A DNA stretch of 64,000 bases. It comes from Strongyloides papillosus (lineage: Eukaryota > Nematoda > Chromadorea > Rhabditida > Strongyloididae). This document shows, piece by piece, positions 1-12,258 of this stretch. The notes under the pieces were generated by a model. The model was not told where the DNA came from. It was given only the letters and a program-made list of their open reading frames with translations, and did not search any database. The translations under genes and the position numbers were made by a program. Within the stretch, counting starts at the first letter, position 1. Each line of letters opens with the position of its first letter. The stretch is from contig SRSI01000050.1 of assembly GCA_005656395.1 (NCBI GenBank), positions 2,666,001-2,730,000 of the forward strand, given 5' to 3'.

Positions 1-336
1 GTGTAGGAGACTACTCGATCTTGGACCTAAAGCTGAAGTTGCTGCACAAATTAGAAAGATATTATCAGTTGCTGAGAAAGATTGTGTTGATGCTAATAAG
101 GTTTGTTGTCATTTTTATTATTTTTATATAATTATTTTTTTTAGTTAAATTATGATGAATACAATCCATTTGTTATATGTTCACGTACCTATGTTCCATT
201 ATATAGAGGAAAACCACAAATAACATGTCCCTTCTGTAAATCATCTTACGCTGAAGAATTTGAAGGTGAGATATGTGATGTATGTGAGGTTGCAGAGATA
301 GGAAAAGGAGCTTCAGGTTTACGTATACTTATGTAA
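1..336 (+). CDS. COPA: Coatomer subunit alpha (alpha-COP), C-terminal part only
   Basis: Two exons are visible, 1..100 and 145..336, joined in phase 0 across a 44-base GT-AG intron; the gene starts outside the window. Alpha-COP is a subunit of the COPI coat that drives retrograde Golgi-to-ER vesicle traffic. About 97 C-terminal residues are encoded here. They show the family's terminal zinc-ribbon-like region: LNYDEYNPFVICSRTYVPLY, then a CPFC pair, a second CDVC pair, and the closing IGKGASGLRILM. The order and spacing match animal alpha-COP C-termini, where this domain binds epsilon-COP. The stop is TAA at 334, followed closely by AATAAA-like sequence. Recognition rests on family knowledge; no oddities were seen. 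Confidence 0.93.
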
Positions 337-3300
337 AAACTATTTTATTTATAATTAATAAAATGGACAAATGAAGGTATACATAGAAGTTATTAAACTC
401 ATCTTTAATTTATTTATATAATTCTGTATTAATTGTTTTAAAAATTCAAAAAAAAATTTATATTGAAATTTCTATTTATGAACAAAATAGATGTTTCTCA
501 TACTTTTAGTAACTTTTTTTGATATAATTAAAAATATATTTAACATGTTTTAAAGATTATATTATTGTTTAATGATTATATATTTAAGACTATATATTAT
601 TTTGTACCATCTAAACATTTTTCAATTAAAAATCTACACCAAACAAAATAAATGTATAAAAGTGTATTATTATTATCATCATCTTTCATGGAGAACTGGA
701 ATGTCCCTTGTAATGGTAGAAAAAATTTTTTAAATCATTCTTTAAATTTTGACATTCAATTTTCTAGGTGTAATTAACTTGTTCTTCTCTCCTATTTCTC
801 TTCCTAATTTTGTTTAAGGTATAAAATTTTGAGTTTTATATGTTTTGACTTGATGTATTTAAGACATTCAAAAGCAATCATCTATAATATATATTGTTAA
901 CTTTTTCTTATTTGAGGTAAATAATTTTTAAAAGAGAATTGTATTTTTATGTAAAATGACATAAACTATCTTATATCATCATCATGGATGATAATGATGG
1001 TAGTTATGTAGAAATAGAGTAGAACTAGATCAAGTTGATGAGTCTCTTCTCCATTTTCTGATGTTTTGTTATGTATACAAATTTAAATGAAAAGAAAGAT
1101 AATATAACATTATGTGATATTTTGATGGAACTTCATTAACTCAATTTATTTAAAACAATTTTTATTATATAGTTTTTCAACAAAAAAATCATTGTAATTA
1201 AAAGTGTAGTATTGTAAAAAAGTAGTAGATATTTTTATTATATTCTATTTTTTGGAATAAATAATTTCGAAACTTTGATTATGACTCATAAACGCATATT
1301 TTTCAAAGTGATACAATTATGTACATGTATGTAATTTTTGATGATATAATCGTATTTTTTTTATTATTCCTGTTGTCGAAATTGATTTTGAAGATGAATA
1401 GAAGAAGAAGAAAATTAGTATATAAAAATATTTTTAAGCAGGTGACTGAAGGAGAGAATATAATACCATTAAAATAAGAAAATAGATTGTAAAAAAATAG
1501 GCAAATTAAAGATAAATTGATAGATATATTTTCTATTCACGTAAATATAAAAATAAATGACTTTTTAACTCTCCATTCAAAAACTGGACCATTATTTCAG
1601 GTGCGAAGAATAATTAAATTAATTTTATTTTTGTTATTTAATAAAACTCATTTTAATATTGTCTTTTATGTTATATTATAATAATGGCAATAGTAAATAA
1701 TTTATTTATTGTACCATCTCTCAATCACTTTCTTCTACTAATACTTAAAAGTTTAATACACAAAACATTAATAATACTGCTTGCTGACATGCAGTTACAA
1801 ATTTTAAAGATGACCGGTTTGGAGCAATTTTGTAATATCATTTGAGTAAGAAAAGAGATAGGATCATAAGTTTTTGGTGTTGGAGAGAAATAAAGAATAC
1901 ATAATATCTACAGAAATTAAAATGAAAGTGACGTTAAGGGGATTGGAGGATTGTATGATGATGATGATTGAAAAATTAAACTTTTTGAAGTGAGGAAAGA
2001 ATATATGTATAGGTTTTAAAGAAACCTATTAAAATCTTTTTCTAGGATGTGTCTTTTCATTATTATTTCTAAAATTATACTCCGCACCTATCTAACACAT
2101 ATACTATAATTCTCTTTTTCATATTATTTCATGTAAAATATATTGTTGTCTTATTACACATCTTTTAAAAATAATATTTATACCAATAATTCCTGTAATT
2201 AAACAGCTTCACTTTTTTTTTATAAGATATAAATATTAAGAAGATAAAAATAATAATATACCCTCTAGTTTTAACAACTAAAATAACATCTTTTTTCTCT
2301 TTTCTTAGATCATACAAATAAATTCACTCAGTCATTTAAATAATAATCAAAACCACGCATCATCACATAATATTTCATTTTGTCATTTTTAAGAGCACAT
2401 ACTCTCCTTTTTACTCTCTCCAGTCAAAACTGGTGATGATCCCACCTTTTTCTTAACCTTCAAAATCTGCCAAGTACTATTATTTGATTTTCCTTGTGTC
2501 CTCTTTCATTCTTAAAGCACTTCTTTGTCTTCTACTCCATATATATACATATATATATTTATAACTATATACATCAACATCTATAAAATCTTATATTTTA
2601 TTTTTACACTTCCTATCTTTCTTCTAAAGCATCAACTAATTATTTTCAACTCGTTTATAGTTAACTCATGTATAATATTAGAATGTGTTTTTATTTTTAG
2701 TAGAAAAGATAAAAACCTTTTAAATTAAAATAATTATAATATTTTATAGAATAAAAGTGATACACAATCTTGTTATCTACCCAAACCAATCTTACCTTTT
2801 ATAATAAATAGTTTTTTAGTAGAAAAAAATTTATATATATGTGAAACCGTTGTATTAAAAATTAATGGTTAAAAAAAATTTCAGAGATGTGTTTCTTTCC
2901 GTTTTATAATTCTTAATTTAATTTATTATATAAAACTTTTAATATCATTCATCTTACACCTGACCATTTGCCAGCCCTCCACATTTTAATTTGATTGTTG
3001 CCATATTACTAAATTTTACTTTCTTAAAAAAATTGAAATCTTTCGTTTATTTCCTTTTTTTGTTTATATTTTTGAGCCTGTTCATTAGAATTACATTGAC
3101 ACTTTTAAGTTTCTCTAATCATGTGTATAAATAAAAATTGCATGTATTTATTTGTTGGTTGTCATACTTCTTTGAGGAATATTGGGAGTGTTATAAAATT
3201 TTTTGATTCTTCTATATTTATTTTACTCTATCTTCTAACCACTTATCAAAAATTTTAACTTCACTTTTATTATAAAATTATTATTATTACCATAGTCATT

Positions 3301-6300
3301 ATATACTAGTATTTTTTTAATGCTTCAAGAAGAGTAAGTATCTATCACAATAAAAAAATTTAATTTCAAAATTATACAATAGTAATATTTAATTTTATTA
3401 TTAATTATTTTCATAATATCTTCATAAAATCTAATGGATATAAATATAAAGATATATTATATATAATATATATAATACTATTCAACTAGATTTTAAGATA
3501 TATGAAGAACATAAATACCATAATATTATCCTTTGAAGTTTATTTACAATATATTTATATAATATCATCTATAACACTCTATTTCTTCTCTTATTCTTTA
3601 CTTTTGTTAGTGGAATAAGCACAGGCTTATTTATTTATAAAACTCTGCATTACAGTATACTTTTGTGTCTCGAGCTAATAGTGTGTATAAATAATCCCAG
3701 AAAAAATTTTAACTGTATACTGTATATATTTATAAAAAATTTTTTTAAAAAATCTTAAGAAGTTTATTTGTTACGTTCCATTAATGTGATCGCATTTAAG
3801 AATAAATATACATCAAAAAGTAGTTTATATTATGTTTGTATCACAATAATAATAATTTAAAAGACTTATGACAAAACCTTTTCCATTTATCATTATATAT
3901 TTTTAAAAAGTACTATACCGCTTCATCCTTGAGATAATTCTTTATTCACCTCAACTAATCCTTATTTCGGTATGATATTTTGTTATCTTAATTCATGGTA
4001 ATAATAATTAACATTCCTCAAAGTAATGACATCTCCTTTGCCTTTCCATCAATTATCATACCTTTTCTTTCTTTCTTTTATATATTCTTAAAATAATTAT
4101 TTCCACCATCTCGCGACTTGAGTTTAATTCTTCTCAAATTTTTTGAGGTCAACGACATTGTCCTCATCATTCTATATTCTTCATTTAATTCTCCTAAACA
4201 ACAGGAAAATGAATAATTGAACCAAGTTCTGAAAAGAAAAAAAATATATGCATATACATATATATATATATTTAATGTAATAATTATTCATTATAATTAC
4301 AATAATTTCACAACATCTTAGTAAACCGCGACTTCCATATAATTATTAATAATACCCCCACTTTATCATTCTAAGATTTTGTTATATGTTTTATAAACAT
4401 AATATAATTTTATAATATTTAATTTTAAGAATGCATCTTTTCTAATAAAACAATAATTTTTAATCAACCTTTTCTTTTTCTCATTTTCTTGATCATGATA
4501 TTTAACAAAACTCCTTTTAAATTTTAGTTGCTTCATTAATTTTTCCATCTCTAGATAACAAATTTTATAATCTTAATTTACGCTTTACTTTAACACATCT
4601 ACAGTCTATTCCTTTTCTTAATAATTATTCAACATGTTTTTATCTTTAGACACAAAATTCCTGATATATACATAAGTATTTTAGTTTAAATGCACATTAA
4701 AATTCTTATCCTCTTTATGATCAAATCCTTGGAAGGGATATATATTTTCTATTTATGTATATATATTTTATATGTCGGCATTCAATATAAAATTAAAATT
4801 GAATAGGAACAAGTAGTGATTTTAAGAATTCCCTCTTATAATAAAAATTTTCACTTTAATTTTTCACATAAATTTATCTTACATCTTCAAGTTAACCTAC
4901 CGCTGTTTCTATATTTTATTAAGTTTATAATCATGAGAAAAAGGTGGTATTCTTCATCATCAACAAAGTTATTTCTTTTACTTACATCTATTAATAGTAT
5001 TCCTTGAAGTTTAACAACACCTATTCTACTCTTTTAGCTGCTCCAACTTCAAAAATCGCAATATTATAGAAGGTCGTTTCTATAAATCATCATCTTTCTA
5101 AAAACCTAGTAAATAAAAAGGAACACCAGAGGCCTTGTAATATTACTTAAAGAAGTATTACTATCTTCTCTATATATATTTATGCATTATATATATTTTT
5201 CTCTGGTATAATTTAATATATATAATTGTATGATAAAAGTCAACTAAAAAAAAATTTAAGAAAAGTCACACTGTATATAATGGTCTCTTCTTATTCTTTA
5301 TACTTGACTGATTTCTTGTTCTTGATAATACTAAAAAGTATGATATATGATATTTTCTAAAAAAACGCATCTCTTTTCTAATAATTAAAATATAGTGATC
5401 TATCTAAAAAATTAATATATATACATTATATATATAATTATTACAGCACAATGAACATTTCCTATACATAAGTATGCTGTATTTGTTATTTTTTCTCATC
5501 AAAGATAGTAATTTTTAAATTTTTAAGGAGTAAGAAAAATAAAGATAAAGAATATGTGAGTTTGTTAGATGGAAAAATTTGATAGTTAATTATATAATAT
5601 ACATAAGATGCGTAATGAAAATATTTAGAGAAAATATATACACTTTTATTTACATATTTTTAACGGTTTGTCTTTTTTTGAAATAAAAAAAAGGGAGGCA
5701 GTTAAAGGGAGAAGGAAGATAGATCATACCTACAGTAAAAAAATTTGTTAATCTTCAAATATGAAGGTACTATACTATTTGTTATTCATATATCTTGTAT
5801 TGAATTATTATATTGTATATTTATTTTTATGTAGAAACATAATTGTTATCCTCAATATCTCTCAAAATTTAATGTACAGTAATGTTAGGAGAGAGATATA
5901 TATTTACTGGAATTGCTAGTTTAATGGAAATAATTTGATGATTGTTAAGAACCGGAGATGAAAAGAATGAGGTCTTTGTATTGTCACTTCAGATGTATTA
6001 CTACAAAATTTTAACGTTTCCTTCACATTGATGTATTTATATAATCTTACTTTTATTATTATTTGGAAGAAGTATTTATAAAATTCTTTTATATTATCAT
6101 TTTATCCCTTATCCAATCTATTAGTTCTTAATAATTGAGGGAAATATTTCAACATTTTACATTTAAATACCGTGATTATAAGATAGTGATTAGGTTTTTA
6201 AATTTAGTAAACTTTCCTCCAAATATTGCTAATCTTATCCTTTAACTTTTGAAATTTTTAAACTTTTAAAGTCTTAAATGATAAAAACTTTTATTCATTT

Positions 6301-6968
6301 AACAATTCTCTTGGAATGTTGTTTTAGATACTTTAAAGTTAAGTTAGGTATGTTGAAATTCTCACTATACATTATTACAAATAATAAAAAATTTAATATA
6401 GCATTGGAAGTAGAATTATGATATCCTAGATTTCAAATACAATTTTTATCATCACTTTTAAGTTATTTATTCAGTTAAAGACATCAATTATGCCTAACAC
6501 ATCATGTTTTCTAATTGTTCTTCTATCTCGATGAAAGACTTTTATTATTATAAGGTGGTAATCACAAAAAGAGAAAAGAGACTTTAGCACAAGTAATTTT
6601 TATTTTATTGAAAGAAGAAGAATTACTGGTACGTGTATAAGTATAAAGGTAGACGTTTGATTAAATCTTTTCTCAAGTCATTTCTCACCTAAATATCTAA
6701 TGTACACTTGTATGACTTACATTTTTATCGTAAGCTTTTTATTCTCCTTCTAATTATTTAATATTTCTACCATTTATTCAAAAGTGGGTTTACGTATTTT
6801 CGCGTTGTGACATATTAATTATCTTTCTCAAGAATAAAATAAAAATCATCGTTTTTTAGATTCTTTTTGGGTGTCAGTCCCACTATAAAGGTTATCAAAA
6901 TTTCACTTCTTAATACTGCTTCGGCTATTTCAAACGTATCATTTGGTATAATACCGTCATCACCAAAA
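337..6968. other. Long gene-poor region
   Basis: About 6.6 kb of AT-rich sequence with only short, low-complexity open frames. TA-dinucleotide tracts occur near 2540-2570 and 4245-4275. From about 2280 to 5100 the plus strand is visibly pyrimidine-rich. The right end (6851..6859) is a TTTTTTAG acceptor followed by an open frame that runs into the Myb/SANT-like gene, so part of this region may be 5' intron or 5' UTR of that gene. No RNA gene, transposon or conserved coding exon was recognised. Confidence 0.6.
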
Positions 6969-9407
6969 ATGCCAGAGAAATCAGTTAATGGCACTCCCCT
7001 TAATCCGAGACCATATTTTCCACCACCAATGACAAAAAAATTAGTTCAATTGGTGACTGAACATGAATGTTTAGTCAATCACTATGATAATACTTATATG
7101 GGACGTTGTAAACGTATGGAGGCATGGAAACAAATAACAAACATTTTAAATCAGGAGTTTGGACTTAATTTTACAGTAAAACAAATTAAAAAAAAGTTTT
7201 TTAACATTGAACAAAATACAAAAAATAAAGTATATCCCGGTGGTAATGGTTTACCACATGGAGTTGGGAGACCAGTAAAAAGGTAAGTTATTACAAAAAT
7301 TTTTCTTTGTTATCATCTATAACATAATTTAACATATCATCAATATCTTTTGTTTAAATAATTTTTAATTAGGTCTTTTATTTTCTTTCTTTCATTTAAA
7401 AATATTTACTAAAAAATCTTGAAAATATTTTGAGAATATAATATATACATAATATTGTTCCTTTTATTAATTATTTTTGAAGTTATTTTTTTTACAGTAA
7501 AATTAATATAATTTAAGTATCTTAATGTGACACTTTTATATTTTACTTTTTACTTTGAACATTGGTATAAAAAAATTTAAAGAAAGAACATACAATATTG
7601 GTTAATAAATGAGATGTTCTTGTGATACTTGGTATAGTTGTATAGCATCACGATTGTAAAAGTAGAATAAAATAAGAAAAAATAATGGCAATGAAAGATC
7701 TATATTTAACGGTCTGTACTTTTTAAAATAAAATGACATTTAATGCCTGGGTATGTGTATTGTAAAAATACATGACTGTCTTTCTCAATTCTAAACTAGG
7801 TTTAGAGTGGGGAATCATCAAAATTACTAGTAGGATATTTTTTTTCTTCTTCGATTTTTGTAGTTTAAAAGAATAATTAATTGTGTAATATTATTAATGA
7901 CTCTTTCTTTAAATTATTTTCTTCTCTCCATAAATTAGAGTAAAAAATAAAATTATTTTAAGATTATAAAATTTGATCTTGGTAATGAGAAATAAAATGC
8001 GTTAGTGATAGAAAATATTAAGATTCATATCGGTTCGTTAAACAACACATCACATAAAGGGTCTTCGTTGAATAGATCTTATTTTAGTAGAAATTGAAAG
8101 TTAGCAATGTTATTCAATGAAGCGTTTAATAAATTAATTTCATTTATCTTGTTTTTAAGAAATTACAAGATATGTCTTCATGTGGTTTCTTTCGATGATG
8201 TGATTAAAGTTAATGGATTTCTACTTAAAAATATTTATGTTCTTTTAAAGTAAAGGTATTTAAAATAACTATATTATGCTTTTGTAAATTAACTGGATGA
8301 TTTTATATTGTCAAAAACATTAGATGTTAGTATTTAAAATTATACTATTTTCTGGAATTAATTTTATGGGGGAACGAAATATTTTGTTGTTTTAAAGTGA
8401 TTTATTAAATATGAAAATAGCGATAATAATCAACTACTATTTTTGAATAAACAAACAGTTATCTTAAATATTAACGAAAAAATACATAAATAAAAAAAAT
8501 CACAACTTATTAAATCTTTTTTATCTATTATTTTGTAGAGAAAGTAGTGCTATGACTGGAGGCGCAGAAGACGAAACTGGAGAGGATGTTATTCCTACAA
8601 AATTACCTGCAATGACAGAGACCGAGGGAGAGTATCTAAAGTTATTTAACAATAAATGGAGGAACAAACATGGGGGGAAAATTAATTCTATTGCAAGTAA
8701 ATTAAAAAAAAATAATTCTAATAAAAATGAAAATAATGGTCAAGTTAATAGAAGTGAGGATCAACCATCAACACCTAGTAATAATGATATTCAAATGAAT
8801 AATATTGTAGCTGTACTTTCACAGATGCAAGAAAACAATCAATTAGCAAATGAATATCTAAATGTTTATAACGATAGAGATCAGTTAACAAAAATCCTCC
8901 AATCATTCCAACTTAATTCTGGTGGTGTTCAACACAATCCCCTTTTAAATAGTCAATTTGCTGATCAAATTCCAAACATCTCAGCTAACGGTGAATTAGA
9001 CACATTGAATTTTAAACCTTCAAATCATTTGTTTGACACATTTCAAGCTTTTCAACAGTCATCTGAAGCCAATAATAATATTATGGGGAATACGAAGAAA
9101 GACCAAGATGCAAGTCTTAATGTAAGCGCTGAGAACGCCTCAATAAATTCTATAGTATCAAATACTACACCAGCAAGAAATGCTCAAACACCAAGTATTA
9201 TGAGTGAATCTCCAAATCAAGATGTTGTTGAAATAAATAAGAAATATTTTGAAACAGTTATTGATAAAATAGAGAAGATGCTCAACAACTTTATTGACCA
9301 CCAAAATGTGAGTTTTTAATTAAATTATCTATTTAAATGACAATTCTTAATTTTTTCAGAAAATGACGATCCTCCTTGACAAAATTCTTCAGAAACTTGA
9401 TTCATAA
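6969..9407 (+). CDS. Myb/SANT-like DNA-binding domain protein (putative transcriptional regulator)
   Basis: Three exons: 6969..7282, 8539..9307 and 9360..9407, joining in phase to give about 376 residues. Residues about 20-85 (from TKKLVQLVTEHECLVNHYDN through KQIKKKFFNIEQ) resemble the Myb/SANT-like helix-turn-helix domain with its conserved Trp/Phe positions, which suggests a nuclear DNA-binding factor. The middle is Asn/Gln/Ser-rich and disordered. The C-terminus (YFETVIDKIEKMLNNFIDHQ, then ILLDKILQKLDS) looks like a short amphipathic dimerisation helix. I chose the first ATG after the TTTTTTAG acceptor at 6851..6859. The frame is open back to that acceptor, so an upstream coding exon is possible. 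The first intron is 1256 bases, far longer than others here. No orthologue is named; function is inferred from the domain only. Confidence 0.65.
7283..8538 (+). other. Large first intron of the Myb/SANT-like gene
   Basis: A 1256-base intron with donor GTAAGT and acceptor TTTTGTAG, joining exons in the same frame. It is AT-rich with no open frame or repeat that I recognise. Its size stands out against the 37-60 base introns typical of this window. Confidence 0.6.
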
Positions 9408-10055
9408 TACAAAAATAAGAAGGTTTTTTTTATTACAATATAATATTGCCTTAGATACGGGTAATTAAAAATTCCCCTTTTTATTGTCAATCATTTTCAT
9501 TATACTTTATTTCTTTAAATTTAAAATACAACACAATTTTATCAAATCTCAAAATATTAAATAAATTATTACTTTTTCATAAAATCTATTCATAATTTTT
9601 TTCTTAATATAACTTCTAAATATAATTTGTTTTGTATATCTTTATGTTATATCTTAAAAATACACATATTTAATTTTATATTGTAGTAACAATTTTTAAT
9701 AAGCAATTCTAAAATGTTTAATTGGTTAAATTAAAAATTTTTATCAACACATTTTTCCGGTTGATTTTATTGTAATTATTTTTATCAATACAGTATGTTT
9801 TTTGTGTCTACATTTCATGCTTTTTTGTATCAATAAAAATTTATAAAGAAATTATTTATTATTTTATATGAATATAATTTATATAAACCTATTCTAGCAA
9901 ATATATACAAATATATTTAACAGCTTCAGTTATTTTCACTACAAAATGGTTTCCTCAAATGAGATCCTTTTTTCAATGTATAGCTGTAATTGATCAATCT
10001 GTCTTTATAGATCTATAAAAATAAATCTATGTAAACATTTTTATGTAATTTTTTT
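9408..10055. other. Convergent intergenic gap
   Basis: About 650 AT-rich bases between the 3' ends of the Myb/SANT-like gene (plus) and the astacin gene (minus). Nothing beyond probable 3' UTR sequence was seen. Confidence 0.5.
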
Positions 10056-12258
10056 CTAAATAGTTTGAGCAATATATCTTAATGTAAATCTTGCTGTTCT
10101 ACCATTTGGATGATAAATAACAAATATTTGATTGCCTTCTGATACTGTGTCTTCTTTTGGTCTATAACAACAACTTCTGAAGCCTGTTAACCGTACATCT
10201 AATTTGTGCTTTATTTCTACATAACTTTGACACCCGTACGAACATGGGAATTCACCATCTGAAAGACGGAATCTCACCCGCATACCTTCTGGAACACTGA
10301 TTCTCCAATAACAATGAACATTTTTTCCCTGTGGAGAACGTAATGTTTGCCATTGATTTGATGCACGTATCTCAGCTCCACACGCTATAATAATTATGAT
10401 ATTTATTTATTTCATATAAATATTAAAACTTACATGATGGTTGAAGTTGAGTACACTCAACACCACCTAAACCTTCTGGGCACCTACAAACGTTACAATT
10501 GTTTGGGTCAGGATATCCGCCGGCTTGGCAGTTTAAAGGTCTAAACCCAACACACTTATTTGTACAATAAATATCATTTATCACTTTAGCATCCAAAAAA
10601 GCCATTTTTTCAGTACCCATAGTAGTAACATATTTTAACTCTTTTGGTACAATAGTAAAATCAGAAACTTTAACAGCATGAGCAACAGCATGATAATGCA
10701 TCAAACTTCCATAATCATATGGAACTCTTCTACTGGAGACTTGCTTAATACCAAAAGCTTGTAACATACTTCTAAAAGGCATAAATGAAGCTGTAGCTTC
10801 CTCTAATACATTCCTCCAGTTAATAGAAATATAACGTTCTCGATCAGGTCTTTGATGTGTATGCCAGAACCCTAATGCATGTCCAGTTTCATGAGCAACA
10901 ACATACTCCTAAAAAAATAAAAGATAAGTATAGATATAATTAATTTATTAAAGAAAGGAAAACAAGAAAAAAATTTAATAAAGATATTAATAAAATATTA
11001 ATGTATTATAACAGGTTGATTTTTAAAATTGTAATATTTGAAACGTTATATAACTTATCTACTTGACAAGGAATAATTAAACTTAACTATATATCTATAT
11101 CATTACCTGTATTTGGTAAAATAACAAAAGATAAAAAAAACTAGCTATTGGTGATGATTATTATCTCTCAAATGCTTATGTTCTAAACTCCTTTTTTCAT
11201 TCAAATTCAAGTAAATTGCCATTTAATTTTGTTCACACTAACAAAGTATAATATATGTTTTTTTTTTATTATTTAAATATATGGAAATTCAAAAATTCTA
11301 TAACCTTGAAAGTATTTTTAACATTATTTTATATATTTTAAACTTTTTTCTAGAAAAAAAAGAATATACTCTTTTAGAAAAGAAGATGAATGAAAGGAAG
11401 AATAATAGATTTTAAGGATAATAAAAATGGATAAATCTTTACAAACAGTTCATAGATGAATAGGTTTTATTTTAAGATTCATTCAATGAAAACTGGCTTT
11501 TGTTATAAAGTATTATGAAGTTGAAACATGATGCATGGTAATCGTTTAAAATGATAGTTTTGTTGTTTACAACAAATAAATATGTAAATCGTAGATTTTT
11601 TGTAAGCTTAATTATGTGATATTCTTTACCACTTAAAAATATGTAAAATGTTTCAAAGTAATATTCGCGTATAATTATGTACATAAAATTAACAACTTAC
11701 CTCTGCACATTCACTACCAATAATAATATCTTGGAAACCACCATTTCTCCCAATAAACTCAGTAAAACATGAATCACCACGCTCCAAAACATAACGAATA
11801 GCATCCTGTGCCTGCATATTTTCTTTAAAACGCAGGCATGTTTCTGTTTCCCACATTTTTATTCCACGACGAATAAGGTTTTGAAAATTAACTATAAAAA
11901 TCATTTAGAAAAAAATTAATTAAACATTACAATCACCACCCCATATTTGGAATGGAATTTCATTACTTCTCCAATCATACATAGCTCCTGCAATCACTTG
12001 TCTCCTGTGTCGGTGAAGATGAGTTTTTGAAACACTTTCAACTATACTATAATGTGTTGGTACTTTATCAGAGGACATCGCTAGTAACCCGTCCATTTTA
12101 GGAATTGTGGTATTATACATAGTAAATACAGCTTCACAAACATTGTTAAATAGTATTGATACTATAAATATTATTAATATTTTGGGTTGACAAAAAAATG
12201 AAAAGAAAAAATATCTATTTATAAAATTATTACTATGTTTTTTGTTTCCTCTCCACAT
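10056..12258 (-). CDS. Astacin-family zinc metalloprotease with EGF and CUB domains
   Basis: Four exons on the minus strand: 12258..11931, 11891..11701, 10908..10434 and 10384..10056, all joining in phase, for 440 residues. A hydrophobic segment at about 27-43 is a signal peptide or anchor. A basic HRHRRQ site near residue 85 suits furin-type removal of the propeptide. The catalytic domain has the zinc motif HETGHALGFWH (H179, E180, H183, H189) and the Met-turn YGSLMHY. A Cys-rich EGF-like module and a CUB domain follow to the end. The order matches nematode NAS proteases of the EGF-CUB type, secreted enzymes of cuticle, gut or host-tissue degradation. There is no thrombospondin repeat after CUB, which argues against the moulting NAS-35/36/37 group. 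Thr190 replaces the usual Glu after the third zinc His. The substrate is unknown. Confidence 0.92.
10909..11700 (-). other. Large intron of the astacin gene
   Basis: A 792-base intron bounded by GTAAGT and TTTTTTAG, lying directly before the exon that encodes the zinc motif. No exon-like or RNA-like content was recognised in it. Confidence 0.6.

Noticed and set aside
1035..1062. Possible C/D-box snoRNA (TTGATGAG and CTGATG)
   Set aside because: Only about 20 bases separate the boxes, the C box is imperfect and no terminal stem exists.
2525..2728. 67-codon open frame rich in Ile, Tyr and Phe
   Set aside because: Low-complexity translation of TA-rich DNA with no start context, splice partner or similarity; the same applies to frames at 4366-4548, 4816-5007, 13367-13609 and 14508-14726.
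11472..11684. 70-codon minus-strand open frame inside the astacin intron
   Set aside because: It lies within a well-defined intron, and its sequence is AT-driven and unlike any protein family.
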